Translations under genes and position numbers: made by a program | Shown: one piece after another, positions 25,101-34,737 of the stretch | Layout: each line of letters begins with the position of its first letter | How positions within the stretch are numbered: the stretch's first letter is position 1 | NCBI GenBank assembly: GCA_022393335.1 | Contig: JAJEKB010021013.1 | Span: forward strand, 68,217-132,216 | Reading direction: 5' to 3' | DNA length: 64,000 nt | Source: Macrotrachela quadricornifera | Taxonomy: Eukaryota; Rotifera; Eurotatoria; Philodinida; Philodinidae | Notes under the pieces: model-generated | The model's database searches: none | What the model saw: only the letters and a program-made list of their open reading frames with translations | Told to the model about the DNA's origin: nothing

Positions 25101-28100
25101 GCGGCAGATTCTCAACCGCGATGGACATCTCTGATTCTAAGATACGGCTTTGGGTAATCTATTGTCACTTATAGAGACAAGTTTTGGTATTCTTATTTGC
25201 CATTAGAACCATTCAGAAAAACTGTTCCTGAGTGGAACCGCGGTAGTGAGTTATCCTAATACCCTAAAATTTTATCAAAAAAAGATTTTCTTTGCGATAT
25301 TCTATCATTTTTTAGTCAAATGAAAGTTATTCCTAAGCCAAAAAGACAGTATGTCTGCCTGATTATGTACTCTGTACTCAGTACTTTCTTTAGGATAAAT
25401 TATATGATTAAAATCGATAATTACTAAAGGAATAGGTGGTTCGAACGATATAGAATTAAAAAGAATAAAAATTTTATTATCATTTTGATTATCTATTGAT
25501 ATTGGATATGCAATATTCCATGAATCAAATAACGATTGAATAAAATCTATCTAAAATAAAATAGAAATAAAATAAAATAAAATATAATAAATATGATAAA
25601 ATACTTCATTTTCATTAATTTTTATTTGTTTTAAATCATTTATTGTTATCATATGAATATTTGTACCAATAATATGTTTGAATTTTTCTAAAATATGTTG
25701 ATTTATTTGATTAATATTAAAAATATAATTAATTGTATGACAAAACCATTCAATATCTGATATATAATATGATTTATTATTTGATATTAAACGTATATCA
25801 AGAATTTTATCCTTAAGAAAACAAAAAAAATATATATTAATAATATGAAAAAATGTTTTATTTTTTGATTTACATTAATTAATTTATGTGTAAAATAATT
25901 TTGTACTATTTTTATTGAATTTTCTATAATTGATTTAGAATTTTTTTCATTTCCTTTCATTAAAAATCCATCAACAAATTCCATTATTAATTTATTTATT
26001 TCAAATATTTTATTTTCATTTTCTTTCGAATTTTCATTAAATGTATAGAAAATATTCGAATATTTAATTGCATCTTTTATTAAATGATTTGATATTAATA
26101 ATGGATCCTATGAAAAAAATAAAAACAGAAAAATATTATTTATTATTAAAGAAATTTTTACATTTTGTTTAAAAATTAAACATTGATCTTTATTTAATTT
26201 TTTTTCTAAAATTTCACATTTTGTTTTAATATATAATAAACTACTCAAATAATGATTCCGACGAAAATCATCATTTTCTGAACTAAATTTTACAAAAAAT
26301 AAAATACATATTAATTTTTAGAAATTTAATTTAACTTTACATATCTGTTTGTGTTTCATCAATATATTTAGAATAAATATCATGAGTTAATTTAAAAATA
26401 TTTTTTAATTCAAATTGAATATTAAAGAAAAATTCATCATTTATTTCATTATTATTATCATTAATAATCAATCGAATTTGTTGATTTTGCTAAAAATTAA
26501 TAAATATTAAAATATTTTGTTTTTTTTTCCTTTTTTTGTTTATTCATTTACCAATATTGAAAATGATGTATTTGAATCAATTGAAAAAAAACATTTAAAT
26601 ATATCATTAACATTTGAAACAACCAAATAAATTATTTGAGGATGAAAAGATGTATACAATTCTTTGAATAGAACATACTTGAAATATTAAAAGAAAAACC
26701 AGAATATTATATAAATACACTAGAAAAATTTACATTAGCACATTCAAGAAATGCTATTTGACATTCATCATATGTTGATGATAAATAATTCAATAGCATT
26801 GGAGAATTTTCATTTGATTTTTTAATTTGATTTATTATCATATATTGAGATGATAACATAGGATCATTTGAAGAATTAACATGATAAATTAATACTTTTG
26901 TTAATGATGTTTTTATACCCTTAAAATATACATATATAATATTGGAAATAAAAAAAAAATATTTTACTGTTCTAAAAACTTGTTCAAGGTTACTAATAGT
27001 ATCATCTGTTAAATTATATTTATTTTCTATTATATTATGAGCATTAGATATTAATTCGACTTTCTAAAAATAAATAATTCATTACTTTTTTTCAATAAAT
27101 AATTTAATTTGAAAATCTTACTACATCTATTTGTCGTTCATTTTGTTTATCACAAAGTTTTTGAATATAATTCATAGAAAATGGTGTTAAATTAGAACAA
27201 GCACAAAAATGAATTAATTTAAGACGAGGCCAATCAAATTTACTTAATTCATATATATGAACATCTGTTAATAATAAATTTGCATCACATTCAATTCTTT
27301 CAACTAATTCAGCATTTCGAAGAAAACACTTCTGGAAAAAAATTTCATTTTATTCTTCATAGTCTTTATCATAACTTACTATAAAGGGTTTTATTGAACT
27401 TGATTGAAGTTCAGTTCGAAAAATTCTATTGATATTGTGATTAGTATTAACCATGTCTGATAAAAAAGGTGCGAAGAATGAACCCTAAAAATCGAGAGAA
27501 GAATATTGTTTTTGCAGATTAGTGGCTATTATATTGGTATGAGAGTATTAAATATTCCGTTTAATTTCGGCTTGTTGATTTGTACTTTATCATGGGTATA
27601 GTATCGACTTTATTTTTTGAGCTAACTGAAAATTTTCTTCAAAAATAAATGTGAAATTTACAAAAGTTTTCGTTTACAATCCATCTATTGAAATCATAGG
27701 AAACTCATTAAATATCGAAAACAATGGTTAGTCTGAGAATTTTAAAGTATCACACAATTTCTACGAGATTCATGATCGATTATGATGTTTGATGCCATAT
27801 CTATCGCCGTCTCATGTCATCCTTGACTGTTGATTACAGTCTGTGGGGAGGAAGAGTGAGTTCAAATTTCTACCCTTAAACACTTTAACACTTTCTTTCA
27901 GATCGTATTTCACAAAAATAGTGGTTGTTATAGAACTTACCCATTGTGCATCATATTTTTCTTGTTCAATACGAGTAATCAACTCATCTCCTTGCGCATC
28001 ATTAAAATTTTCAGCTGTAACATGACGAAACTCGATCATATCAATAATACCAGGTACATTACCTAATAATGAAATAGTATACAGTCAGCCAATGGATGCA

Positions 28101-31100
28101 AAATTCTCCAACTATCGTGTCAATCATGCCTCATATATTTTCATAAAAAAAAATAACAACAGTGGAAGACTCGACTTTTTTTTACAGTTCTCTCTTTTTC
28201 TCCAGTCCTTCTTCAAATCATTCACTATAAACGATTATCGACGACTATTTTTAGAGGTAAATCATGAAATTTCATACATCCATTTTCTAATCTTGCTACA
28301 AATGTCTTGAAATTGTTTTGAATCGTTCACAAAAAAGATTTAAGTAAATGTTCGACTGAAAAATTTCTCGGAAAGTTGTACAAAGAATCCCATAGAAAAT
28401 ACAACGAACAATTTACAAAGTTATTGTCTAAAAGTATTTTTACTATGGCATGCACTATTGTGACATTAAAAGACTTTATTACAAGAATCATTAATGTATA
28501 AAACCAAGTCTCTTCCAAGGACTTACTCAATAACATGTTTGAGTTGTTCTAAGCAGACTAAGTAAGACTAGTTACAGTTACTACTAGAATCAGTCTAATA
28601 CTACGAATAATTCCCTAAATTATTGTTACTTAAAATTTATCTCCAAAAAAGATGGAAGCACATACTGGATAAATGAAGATGTCGATATGCTACTATGAGT
28701 GTAAGTATAGATGCTAATAGGAAAAAGTCGACACTTCTTGCATTTACATGCTCAAGAAATTATCTAGATGTTTATTTTCTACGTTCTCATATGAAAAACT
28801 ATGATATTACTGACGATCAGCTTAACATTGATACCGAAGTCAAGATTTCTATCTCGAGTAAAATAAATTATTATGGGGTTCCGATGACAATAGGCAATTA
28901 TTTAAGAATGTATATAGAAAACATTTTAGTTACTTAGCCAATCCATAGGATCCCACGTGTGGGACAATATTACTAGTACGATTGGTTTTCTCTGTCTGTT
29001 TGCGAATTCCATTTGTGCTCGGCAGCTTCTCGAATCTTGATAATTTTCTGTAAGAAATGCAACAAAGACAGATGCATTTTCAACACCTTCAGCGACACTT
29101 CAACAAAGAGATCAATATTTGTAAAGATGAAACTTTAGTTCTATTGTTATTTACACTTCGTATGTATTTGCTTTTATGCCATCTTGATTATCCATCCAAA
29201 CTTTAATATTCTTTGCTGTTAAATAATCATAAACTCTTTTAACGACATTTTGATCTTCGAAGCTGTAAGAGAACATGACATGTGAATCTTTCGTCTAGAA
29301 ATAGTAACAATCAAAATCAAAAGAAATCATCATTTATTAAGCTTGTGAAATGGTTTCGATGTACACGTACGTGAAGAAAAATTTTCAATTTAAAACTTCA
29401 TATAATTTAAAGTAAAAAATAATGAATACCAGTGCACTCACCTGTCGTTCATCTTTTGGTTTATTTTTAATACGAGAAATCAACTCATATCCTTTCACGT
29501 CATCAAAATTTTCAGCAGTAACACTACGAAAGTAAATGTATGCAACATCAGCAGTTAATAAACCTAATAATGAAATAGTACATAATTAGTCAATTGATGG
29601 AATCTTTTTTCAAGTTTCAAATCAGTTGAATCTCATATATCTTTAGAAAAATATCAACTATGGATAATTTGATTCCTTTACATATTCATCAAGAAATTCG
29701 TCTATATACTTATCGAGGAAATCGTTAAAGAACGTATATAGAAAATTTATGCTTACGCAGCCAGTCTGTAGGTTTCCATCTGAGAGATAATATTACTGGT
29801 ATGATGCGTTTTTGTTTCTCCTTTGCATAATTTAATTCTGCATGACAGTTTTTCGAATCTTGATAGTTCTGTGTAAGAAACGCAACAACGACAAATGCAT
29901 TTTCGATACCTTCAACCATACTTCAACAAAAAAGATCAATATTCATAAAATAGGGAATTTTAGTTCTTTTGTTATTTACGCTTCGTATATATTTGCTTTT
30001 ATGCGTTCTTCAGTATCCATCCAAACTTTAATATTATTTGCTGTTAAATAATCATAAACTTTTTTAACAAGGTTTTTATCTTCGAGACTGTAAGATAGCA
30101 TGACGTGTGACTCCTTCTCCTAGAAATAGTAACAATCAAAATAAAAGGAAATTATCATTCATTAATGTGTTGTCGAAACTAAAGTTTATTTTAAACTTCA
30201 TTTCGATAATGCACTTACCTGTTGTTTATCTTCTGCGTTGTCTTGAATACGAGTCAGCAACTCATATCCTTTCGCATCGTTAAAATTTTCATCGGTAACA
30301 TCACGAAAGTCAATGTGTACAAGATCAGCAGTTGACAAACCTAATAAATAAATAGTACATAATTAGCTAATTGATGAGATCTTTTCTCAAGTTTCAAGTC
30401 AATTGAATCTCATATTTCCTCAGTGTTTTTCTAATAATTCTCACAGATTTCCTTATAAATGTCTTGAGACAATAGAAGGAATAGTTTACAAGAGAGAGCT
30501 ATTTGAAACCATGAAATATTTTTGGATCATTCTCAAGAAAATTAAGTCGATATTCGACTAAAGAATTTGCCAAGTAATTATCTATAAGTTTTTTCAACAT
30601 GGTTTCCCCTCTTATGACGAAAGAAGATTCTACTAGACGAACCATCAATACAAGAAAGTTTCTTTCAAGATGTCATTTAATAACATGTTTGTACCTTCCC
30701 AAACAGGATCAACAACATGTGTAACAATTATCATTAGAATGTTCAAATCATTCTAATAGAGCAGGATGTTTAGTTAAAACATTTGTAAATCCCTATTTCT
30801 TAAAATTTATTGTCAGAATAAAGGAAAGCTTTTACTGTTATTCATATTCATCAAGAAATTCGTCTATATACTTATCTAGGAAATCGTGAAAGAACGGATA
30901 TAGAAAATATATAATTACCTAGCCAGCCTGTAGGTTTCCATCCGCGAGATAATGTTACTGGTATGATGCGTTTTTGATTCTGTTTTGCATAATTTAATTC
31001 TGCTTGGCAATTTTTTGAATCTTGATATCTTTGTGTAAGAAATGCAACAACAACAAACGCATTTTCAACACCTTCAGCCATACTTCAACAAAAAGATCAA

Positions 31101-33365
31101 TATTTGTAAATATGAAATATTAGTTCTATTGTTATTTACGCTTCGTATATATTTGATTTTATACTTTCTTCAGTGTCCATCCAAACTTTAATATTCTTTG
31201 CTGTTAAATAATCATAAACTTTTTTAACAAGTTTTTTATCTTGAAAACTGTAAGAGAACATGACATGTGGCTCTTTTACCTAGAAATAGGGACAATCAAA
31301 ACCCGAAGAAATCATTATTTATTAGTGTGATATTGAAAACTAAAGTTTATTTTCAACTTTATTTCAAGTTGATTAAACATGCAGATGTAAGTGAAGAGAA
31401 AATTCGAGTTGACATCCTTGTGTTCGTTCTTACCCTTACATTGTCAAGATTAGAATTCAATAGAAAGAAATGTAAAAAAGAACTTTAAAATCTGTCATAA
31501 CAAGCAAATGTGATATGATGATATAAAAAGATTTTTGATGGAGGCATAAAAGATTCTTCGATCATTAATTTCTCGTTTGGAATGAGCTAAATGCAAAACT
31601 ATAGGTATGAGAGATAATGTGAAGTCAAAAAAAATATTAGCTAAATCTCTGGAACATGAAGAATTAATCTATAATTGTGAAGAGCTTAAAATTTGCTTAT
31701 GTAATTATTGAAAGCACCAAAAAATGTTCATAGTAATTTGCTAACACCATCGTTAATTTGATGGAATTTTATCACTAATAAAAGATTTAGTTTTTTTTAG
31801 CTTAATTTAACTTATATTCAAAACAAATTTTTCTTTTACGCAAACTAAATAAACACAAAAGAGCAAATAAAGATAAAACTAATCTATCTTTCAAGTGATC
31901 TATTTCCAACCATTTGAAAATATCTTTAGCACTAGAGATATCAGTTAATACTTCAATTCAATTTAAATTATGTATAAATCAAATTTTCATTAATTAAAGC
32001 TAAAATTGAATTTTACGACACTCGAATTTAGCAATAAGTGAATTATAGAAGTGCAAAAATTTTGTTTTAGTTAGTTTCAAAAACTAAAAATAAATAAAAT
32101 GAGCTGTATTTATCAAGATCTATCTTGTTTATAAGTTAAGCTAAGAAATTTAATATTAGAGCTTGTTATAATTCAAAAAGATAATGAATGTCAAAGAACT
32201 TACTAGTTGTTTATCTTTTGTTTCGTCATTAATACGAGCAATTAACTTATTTCCTTTAGCATCATCAAAATTTTCGGCAGAAACATCGGGAAAGTTAATC
32301 ATCGCAAGACCAGCTGTTATTATACCTAAAGAGGAATAAGTACACAATGAGGAAATGCAATTTAAAATTCGTAAAGTAGTTGTTTAAAACCATTTTGAAC
32401 ATCGCCTCCATCCTCAGGAGATCCTGTCATACGAATCAGTAATATGACAAGGTCGCTCTCAAGAATTTGGTCAACAACACATTTGTATTTTCTTAAGTAG
32501 TCTCGACAAAGCCAGTAATAATTATTACTGGTGTGTCCCAATCATTTTGATATAGCAGGAAGTTTATTTAAAACAATTTCAAATAATTCATACTTAAAAT
32601 ATATTCTCACAAGGATTGAAGGTGTAGATGTACAAGGGCAAGTTTAAGTGTGAATGCCCATAAAGATTAGTCGTCATTCAAATTCTCTAGAAGGTTTACA
32701 CTAATGATGAAGATGTTTGGGTTGCCCGTTAACGTGACTAAATTTAGAGAAATGCTCAAATTTTCAGTATTCTATGAGATTAATAGAATTCAACTAAAAA
32801 AGATTTGATCTTCATAAAAATTTGAAACATTTTTTCTTATGCAACTGGACGAGCTTTATCTAATCTTCTTAACGAACATCTTCATCGTAAGGATGACATA
32901 CATAACAGTCTAGCGAATTTCCGAGATCATTTTTTGGACGTAGTCGTGGATGTAGACAACAATTTTTATTGAAATTCTACCTGATATAGAGAACATTAAC
33001 TTACCTAGCCAACCAGTAGGTTTCCACGTGTGGACCAATGTCACTGGTATGATTCGTTTTTTCTTCATTACTGCGTATTGCAATTCTGTTCGGCAATCTC
33101 TCGCTTTTTGATAATTTTGCGTAAGAAATGCAACTACGACAGATGCATTTTCGACACCTTCAGTCATACTTTAACAAAAAGATCAACATTTATAAATACG
33201 AAATTTTAGTTCTGTTGTTATTTACGCTTCGTATATATTTGCTTTCATACCTTCTTCGGTATCCATCCAAACTTTGATATTCTTTGCTGTTAGATAATCA
33301 TAAACTCTTTTGACAAGGTCGTGGTTCGTGTGATTGTAAGATAGCATAACGTGTGACATTTTTTC
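12201..33365 (-). CDS. Giant multi-domain gene: 4xTIR - unknown - MBT - LRR - ROC - COR - TIR-like - TIR
   Basis: A chain of minus-strand exons, mostly separated by 45-65-bp GT-AG introns. In protein order it encodes four TIR domains (33365-27941), a long helical region (27484-25390), a C-x2-C segment and MBT repeat (24310-22160), LRRs and the ROC P-loop (20489-18890), the rest of ROC plus COR (16368 to about 15300), a degenerate and a canonical TIR (about 14910-13240) and a tail ending at the stop at 12201. The joints T1-T2-T3-T4 and T4 to the exon at 27484 are all phase 0, which permits but does not prove one transcript. The alternative is a tandem-TIR gene followed by a separate ROCO-type gene starting in the 27-kb region. 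By family analogy the product would be a cytosolic sensor or signalling GTPase with NADase or adaptor TIR domains. A 9-A run at 20022-20030 breaks the frame. Confidence 0.55.
13240..14310 (-). CDS. Canonical TIR domain of the ROCO/TIR protein
   Basis: Three exons make one TIR domain. DVFLSYCWANSHDAVRK (to about 14252) joins across a 450-bp intron to GTKSTSTSIGWADPRAIK (about 13791-13737). Next come DYLESRGMSVWIDTNRIG (about 13678-13595) and KNTKICIACVSDEYTQSEV, continuing CLNEFLFAKTTLRLPV (about 13545-13220). Box 1 (FLSYCW), the WID segment and the conserved glutamate after cysteine (C-L-N-E-F) are present. That glutamate is the catalytic position in TIR NADases such as SARM1, so NADase activity is possible. 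The 450-bp intron (13793-14251) is swollen by a repeat that also occurs inverted around 24600-25200. Confidence 0.85.
14240..14915 (-). CDS. Degenerate TIR-like domain
   Basis: Between COR and the canonical TIR is a second TIR-shaped domain. SSIDLVFIHPSEYIP is a beta-A-like strand. It is followed by KERGLKVWTPESMKDFR, matching the RG-x-x-V-W-x-D segment with D replaced, then AKCIAFGISSELIEN and PIIPILFG, which match the next two strands. Box 1 F-x-S-Y is absent, and so is the C-x-x-E glutamate. I infer a structural or dimerisation role rather than catalysis. Exons are approximately 14915-14712 and 14675-14252. Confidence 0.6.
15300..16368 (-). CDS. ROC GTPase second half and COR domain
   Basis: Exon 16368-15637 opens with FFLVKKAVYILVWNIRLG, directly continuing the ROC domain left at THQ (18890) in frame. 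GTHYDQV is the guanine-specificity motif. COR follows: YMDEQIPKVWLHFEQIIS, AIQFLHDLGSIQYF and VVINPQWIVNVMSCIV are typical COR signatures. A short exon (about 15578-15503) begins YTWDDNIEQKDIRQIK, and another (about 15452-15330) ends RALIIRTDG. Further small exons continue to about 14990 (RHILIKIQGVRPDNILFLIH and RTNEPWQFSSSLIHRAIELK). ROC-COR pairs are the core of Roco proteins, where COR mediates dimerisation and regulates the GTPase. Confidence 0.85.
16850..16940 (+). repeat. Palindromic GACCCGGGTCTTC repeat, copy 2
   Basis: GACCCCGGGTCTTCTAATGT, about 45 bp including TAAAAAATTTCC and a 13-G run, then GGGAGGTCTTCTAATGC. Same layout as copies at 1085-1185 (inverted) and 18168-18237 (direct). 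Confidence 0.6.
18168..18237 (+). repeat. Palindromic GAAGACCCGGGTCTT repeat, copy 3
   Basis: AGAAGACCCGGGTCTTGTAA, then TTTTTGCCGGG, then GAGAGGTCTTCTAATATGAG. Same orientation as the copy at 16850. Confidence 0.6.
18890..20489 (-). CDS. LRR region and ROC GTPase first half
   Basis: The exon starts after a CAG acceptor (20490) with KRPIAPSTSKL and ends at YYHTHQ (18890). About 120 residues of no known type lead into leucine-rich repeats in the L-x-x-L-x-L-x-x-N pattern: INNLKYLSLENNSL, LNNLIYIKLINNPF, LENLTELTLEYQGI, LKSLIIFNLNYC and LPLRELNLTGC. ROC follows with a complete P-loop (LMLVGLGGAGKTSLVHALIH) and switch-II DFAGQ. LRR-ROC-COR is the Roco order. A run of nine A (20022-20030) forces a frame change between NDEFF and LKFNHLEII; eight would keep the frame. 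This is either a real null mutation or a sequencing error. Confidence 0.85.
20490..21155. repeat. Expanded intron with inserted repeats
   Basis: An intron of about 670 bp joins ARNQ (donor at 21155) to KRPIAP (20489). It contains a GC-rich patch (about 20635-20675), two similar stretches around 20705-20830 and 20985-21060, a 22-bp perfect palindrome at 20937-20958 and a run of nine C at 21063-21071. It is probably a transposon-derived insertion of unknown class. Confidence 0.55.
21156..21560 (-). CDS. Exons between MBT and LRR regions, no known domain
   Basis: Exon about 21553-21352 (VKYHKMNRFIQNEIVNKI, ending FVLHITCNHRS across a 53-bp intron) and exon 21298-21156 (FSPYDSTTIISGSHLLDTEG continuing to ARNQ). 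Codon choice and frame continuity link them to both neighbours. No domain was recognised. Confidence 0.6.
21570..22137. mobile_element. Tc1/mariner-type MITE in an intron, containing the assembly gap
   Basis: TA-flanked (21568-21569 and 22138-22139). The inverted ends start TACCGRGTGTCCCAAAAG, continue TTTTGCAACACTTAG and are 45 bp or longer, with one mismatch. The interior begins with the ATGCGCCGTGAAAAGCTCTAC module and is then 400 N. It sits in a short intron between EYFPH and VKYHKM, so splicing need not be harmed. Any ORF called across the Ns is meaningless. Confidence 0.8.
21693..22092. other. Assembly gap (400 N)
   Basis: Exactly 400 unknown bases. Round size suggests an arbitrary scaffold gap. 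It falls inside a repeated MITE, which explains the break. Confidence 0.95.
22160..23000 (-). CDS. MBT (malignant brain tumour) repeat segment
   Basis: Successive exons read NPWKVGMRLEAKDRKRPNIL (about 22797-22680), VEVYDDNRIRINFDGCSSIY with DNSDIHPCGYWQ (about 22620-22425), and AYDRSFNWRNYLTEENQEPV with PLECFNNV (about 22362-22255). These match the MBT pattern: G-M-x-L-E-A-x-D-x-x-x-P, then I-R-I-x-F-D-G, then D-I-H-P-x-G-W/Y, then F-x-W-x-x-Y-L as the N-arm of a second repeat. MBT repeats usually read methyl-lysine on histones, so finding one next to LRR-ROC-COR-TIR exons is unusual. An upstream exon (about 23020-22800) encodes NIFEFVFSINNIPWSRQ and SQMSRYERDTIIIIYHHK, unrecognised. Continuity with the LRR exons is by strand, phase and spacing only. 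Confidence 0.7.
23010..24310 (-). CDS. Exons with a C-x2-C segment, unknown function
   Basis: Exons include NRIWSDNWPLNEYESNIY, continuing FHLLHPCDESILFYLYKLFP (about 24312-24095); ISITFRALNLNISEDRLDI (about 24045-23885); IEQKNKNFSNDFEGMN; NQWKHLSLYHYSPEP with STCSVCGLPPTANKSLYVK (about 23675-23535); DACRILSPERYAAEKEKK, running to SSIKIGCL (about 23475-23230); and RNNLNIDEDEKIFFQYSI (about 23175-23085). The C-S-V-C motif hints at a small zinc site, but only one pair of cysteines is clear. The poly-A and poly-T blocks near 23480-23525 are intronic. Confidence 0.55.
24313..25388. repeat. Expanded intron: dispersed repeat plus hAT MITE
   Basis: About 1.08 kb separates coding exons that elsewhere sit about 55 bp apart. 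Part of it (around 24770-25200) matches, in the opposite orientation, the repeat in the intron at 13793-14251. Examples are GAGAGTAGTTTA and TTCCTAT-C/T-CTAAGAT-G/A-CGGCT. The copy here is interrupted by the hAT MITE at 24823-25133; the copy near 14040-14110 is an uninterrupted counterpart. Confidence 0.6.
24823..25133. mobile_element. 311-bp hAT-type MITE
   Basis: Inverted ends CAGAGATGTCCATCGCGG and CCGCGATGGACATCTCTG, flanked by the identical 8-bp duplication ATTCTAAG (24815-24822 and 25134-25141). An 8-bp target duplication with CAGAG...CTCTG ends is typical of hAT. The interior has GC-rich GCGGCGGCAGC tracts, striking in this AT-rich window. Confidence 0.9.
25390..27484 (-). CDS. Long helical region downstream of the TIR array, unrecognised
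   Basis: About ten exons in one direction. Examples are GSFFAPFLSDMVNTNHNINR (27484-27380), KCFLRNAELVERIECDANLL with DWPRLKLIHFCACSNLTPF (27331 to about 27123), KTSLTKVLIYHVNSSNDPML with MLLNYLSSTYDECQIAFLE (about 26920-26730), YVLFKELYTSFHPQIIYLVV (about 26690-26550), IIMEFVDG-type helices (about 26105-25876), ISDIEWFCHTINYIFNIN (about 25815-25605) and IDFIQSLFDSWNIAYPISID (about 25550-25390). The first two junctions are phase 0, matching the TIR units. The composition is all-helical with repeated D-P-x-L segments, perhaps ARM-like. No function is assigned. Confidence 0.5.
27941..29294 (-). CDS. TIR domain 4 (T4) of the tandem array
   Basis: Exon b 29294-29155 (TKDSHVMFSYSFEDQNVVK, ending IKVWMDNQDGIKANTYE), exon c 29097-28934 (VAEGVENASVFVAFLTENYQ with SRSCRAQMEFANRQREPI and WDPMDWL) and exon a 28062-27941 (PGIIDMIEFRHVTAENFNDA). 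Box 1 is FSYSFED. In the other three copies the segment reads C-x-x-E-L; here it is C-R-A-Q-M, so the usual catalytic glutamate is Q, although an E follows two residues later. Exon a ends with a good donor (TGG-GTAAGT). The c-a intron (28063-28933) carries sequence shared with the other units. Confidence 0.8.
29442..30119 (-). CDS. TIR domain 3 (T3) of the tandem array
   Basis: Exons 30119-29980 (EKESHVMLSYSLEDKNLVKK and IKVWMDTEERIKANIY), 29920-29757 (MVEGIENAFVVVAFLTQNYQ and SKNCHAELNYAKEKQKRIIP) and 29563-29442 (LLTADVAYIYFRSVTAENFD). The conserved glutamate in C-H-A-E-L is present. The DNA is close to T2 and T4, introns included, indicating recent unit duplication. All splice phases are the same as in the other units (0, 2, 1, 0). 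Confidence 0.85.
30219..31279 (-). CDS. TIR domain 2 (T2) of the tandem array
   Basis: Exons 31279-31140 (VKEPHVMFSYSFQDKKLVKK and IKVWMDTEESIKSNIY), 31082-30919 (MAEGVENAFVVVAFLTQRYQ and SKNCQAELNYAKQNQKRIIP) and 30340-30219 (LSTADLVHIDFRDVTDENFN). The glutamate in C-Q-A-E-L is present. The c-a intron (30341-30918) is long relative to the b-c intron (57 bp), and its content is partly shared with the equivalent introns in T1 and T4. Confidence 0.85.
32204..33365 (-). CDS. TIR domain 1 (T1) of the tandem array
   Basis: Exons 33365-33226 (EKMSHVMLSYNHTNHDLVKR and IKVWMDTEEGMKANIY), 33168-33005 (MTEGVENASVVVAFLTQNYQ and ARDCRTELQYAVMKKKRIIP) and 32325-32204 (IITAGLAMINFPDVSAENFD). The glutamate in C-R-T-E-L is present. 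Exon b starts at an acceptor, so a 5' exon must exist, but homology with the other units stops about 160 bp upstream, where a mariner (33529-34735) is inserted. The true gene start was not found. Intron sequence between T1 and T2 is about 0.9 kb. Confidence 0.8.
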
Positions 33366-33528
33366 CTACAAATAGTAATTTGGAGAATAGGAAGAACACG
33401 AAGATTCATTAGTAAGAATGAAGAATTCGCCTTTCACTAATGTGATGACCGAGCGGAAAGGTTGCTTTCAACTTCATTGCGAGTTTGTGAAATGGTTTTT
33501 ATATACATGTAACGAGTAGTATCGCATA

Positions 33529-34735
33529 CATAGGGATATCCAAAAGTAGTGGCAACGACATTTTATTACCACATATTAAAGATGATAGAGTGTACAAAGC
33601 TGATTCTTTCTATGCTAATAACAATTTGGAATCTGTTTGATCAAGTCAAACAATCAAAAATCACACGGAGACAGATCTGCAGAATTTGGTGATTGTAGTG
33701 CTATGGTAATTCCTTCTGAATGAAGATAATCGAGTACGTCTTTTTGAAAATATGGTCCGCCATTATCATGATGAAGTTTGATGGCATAAATACCTGAACT
33801 AGGTCTTTCTTTCATGATTTCTTCGATAACAGGCTGAAAACAGTTTTCGATGTAACATTGGTGATTAATGGTTTGTCCACGTTTGACAGGATGAATTAGA
33901 CGAGGATCAGTTGATTAAAAGAAAATGCAGAATAGAGTTTTTAGAGCAAACTTATTTCGTCGAACTATTGTGGGACGAGGGTCGTCTTTTGCCAGTCAAG
34001 CAGAATTGAAATCTTTTCAACCAGTCTGCTGATGCAAAAATCACGATTAAATGCCATCCTACTTCTGTAAATTTCAACAGATTTTCTTTGCATATTCGAA
34101 CATGTTCACTCCGTTGATTTGTAATTCTGCTATTGTAACACAAGGATTATCACTAACAATACTACGAATTTCTTCAATATTTTCAGGAGTACTCTCCGTT
34201 ACAGGTCTTTCGGATCGTTCTTCATCTTCAATTTCTTCTCCACCTTTACGAAATCATTGAGCCCATCTTGCACTTGTTCGATAAGAAGCATCTTCATCAC
34301 CGAAAATAGTACGTAGGTCGTTGTGAATGTACACACTTTAATTTAGAAGTGAAAATTTTCTGTGTTCATTGCAAACAAAAATGAAGAGTAGTAAGATTTG
34401 ATTTAACTTAACTTCTTTCACTTTTTATAGAATAGAATAGCACACGACACGTGCACAAAAAGATGCATGTATCTTTGTATACATATAAGAGATGATAAAA
34501 TCACAAAAGAGTGAGAGGAAAGAAGAAAAAAATCAAGAAAAGAATGCCTATTGAACACAATGTGTACTTCTGTAACCATGACACATGTTAGGTAAACTAG
34601 TCTTATTAGGATATTTTTATTATGATGCCATCTAAAGTATGATCAAATAGCATAGAAAGAAAGAGCTTTTTTGCTCTATTATCCTTAATATGTGGTAACA
34701 GAATGTTTTTGCCACTAATTTTGGATACCCCTATG
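33529..34735 (-). mobile_element. Decayed mariner element B
   Basis: TA-flanked inverted ends CATAGGGATATCCAAAA and TTTTGGATACCCCTATG. The minus strand carries broken mariner transposase: a helix-turn-helix part (STPENIEEIRSIVSDNPCVT, about 34180-34130) and the second/third catalytic region (GPYFQKDVLDYLHSEGIT and SADLSPCDF, about 33775-33665). There the expected tryptophan after CDF is a TGA. Multiple frame breaks; not functional. Confidence 0.85.
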
Positions 34736-34737
34736 TA

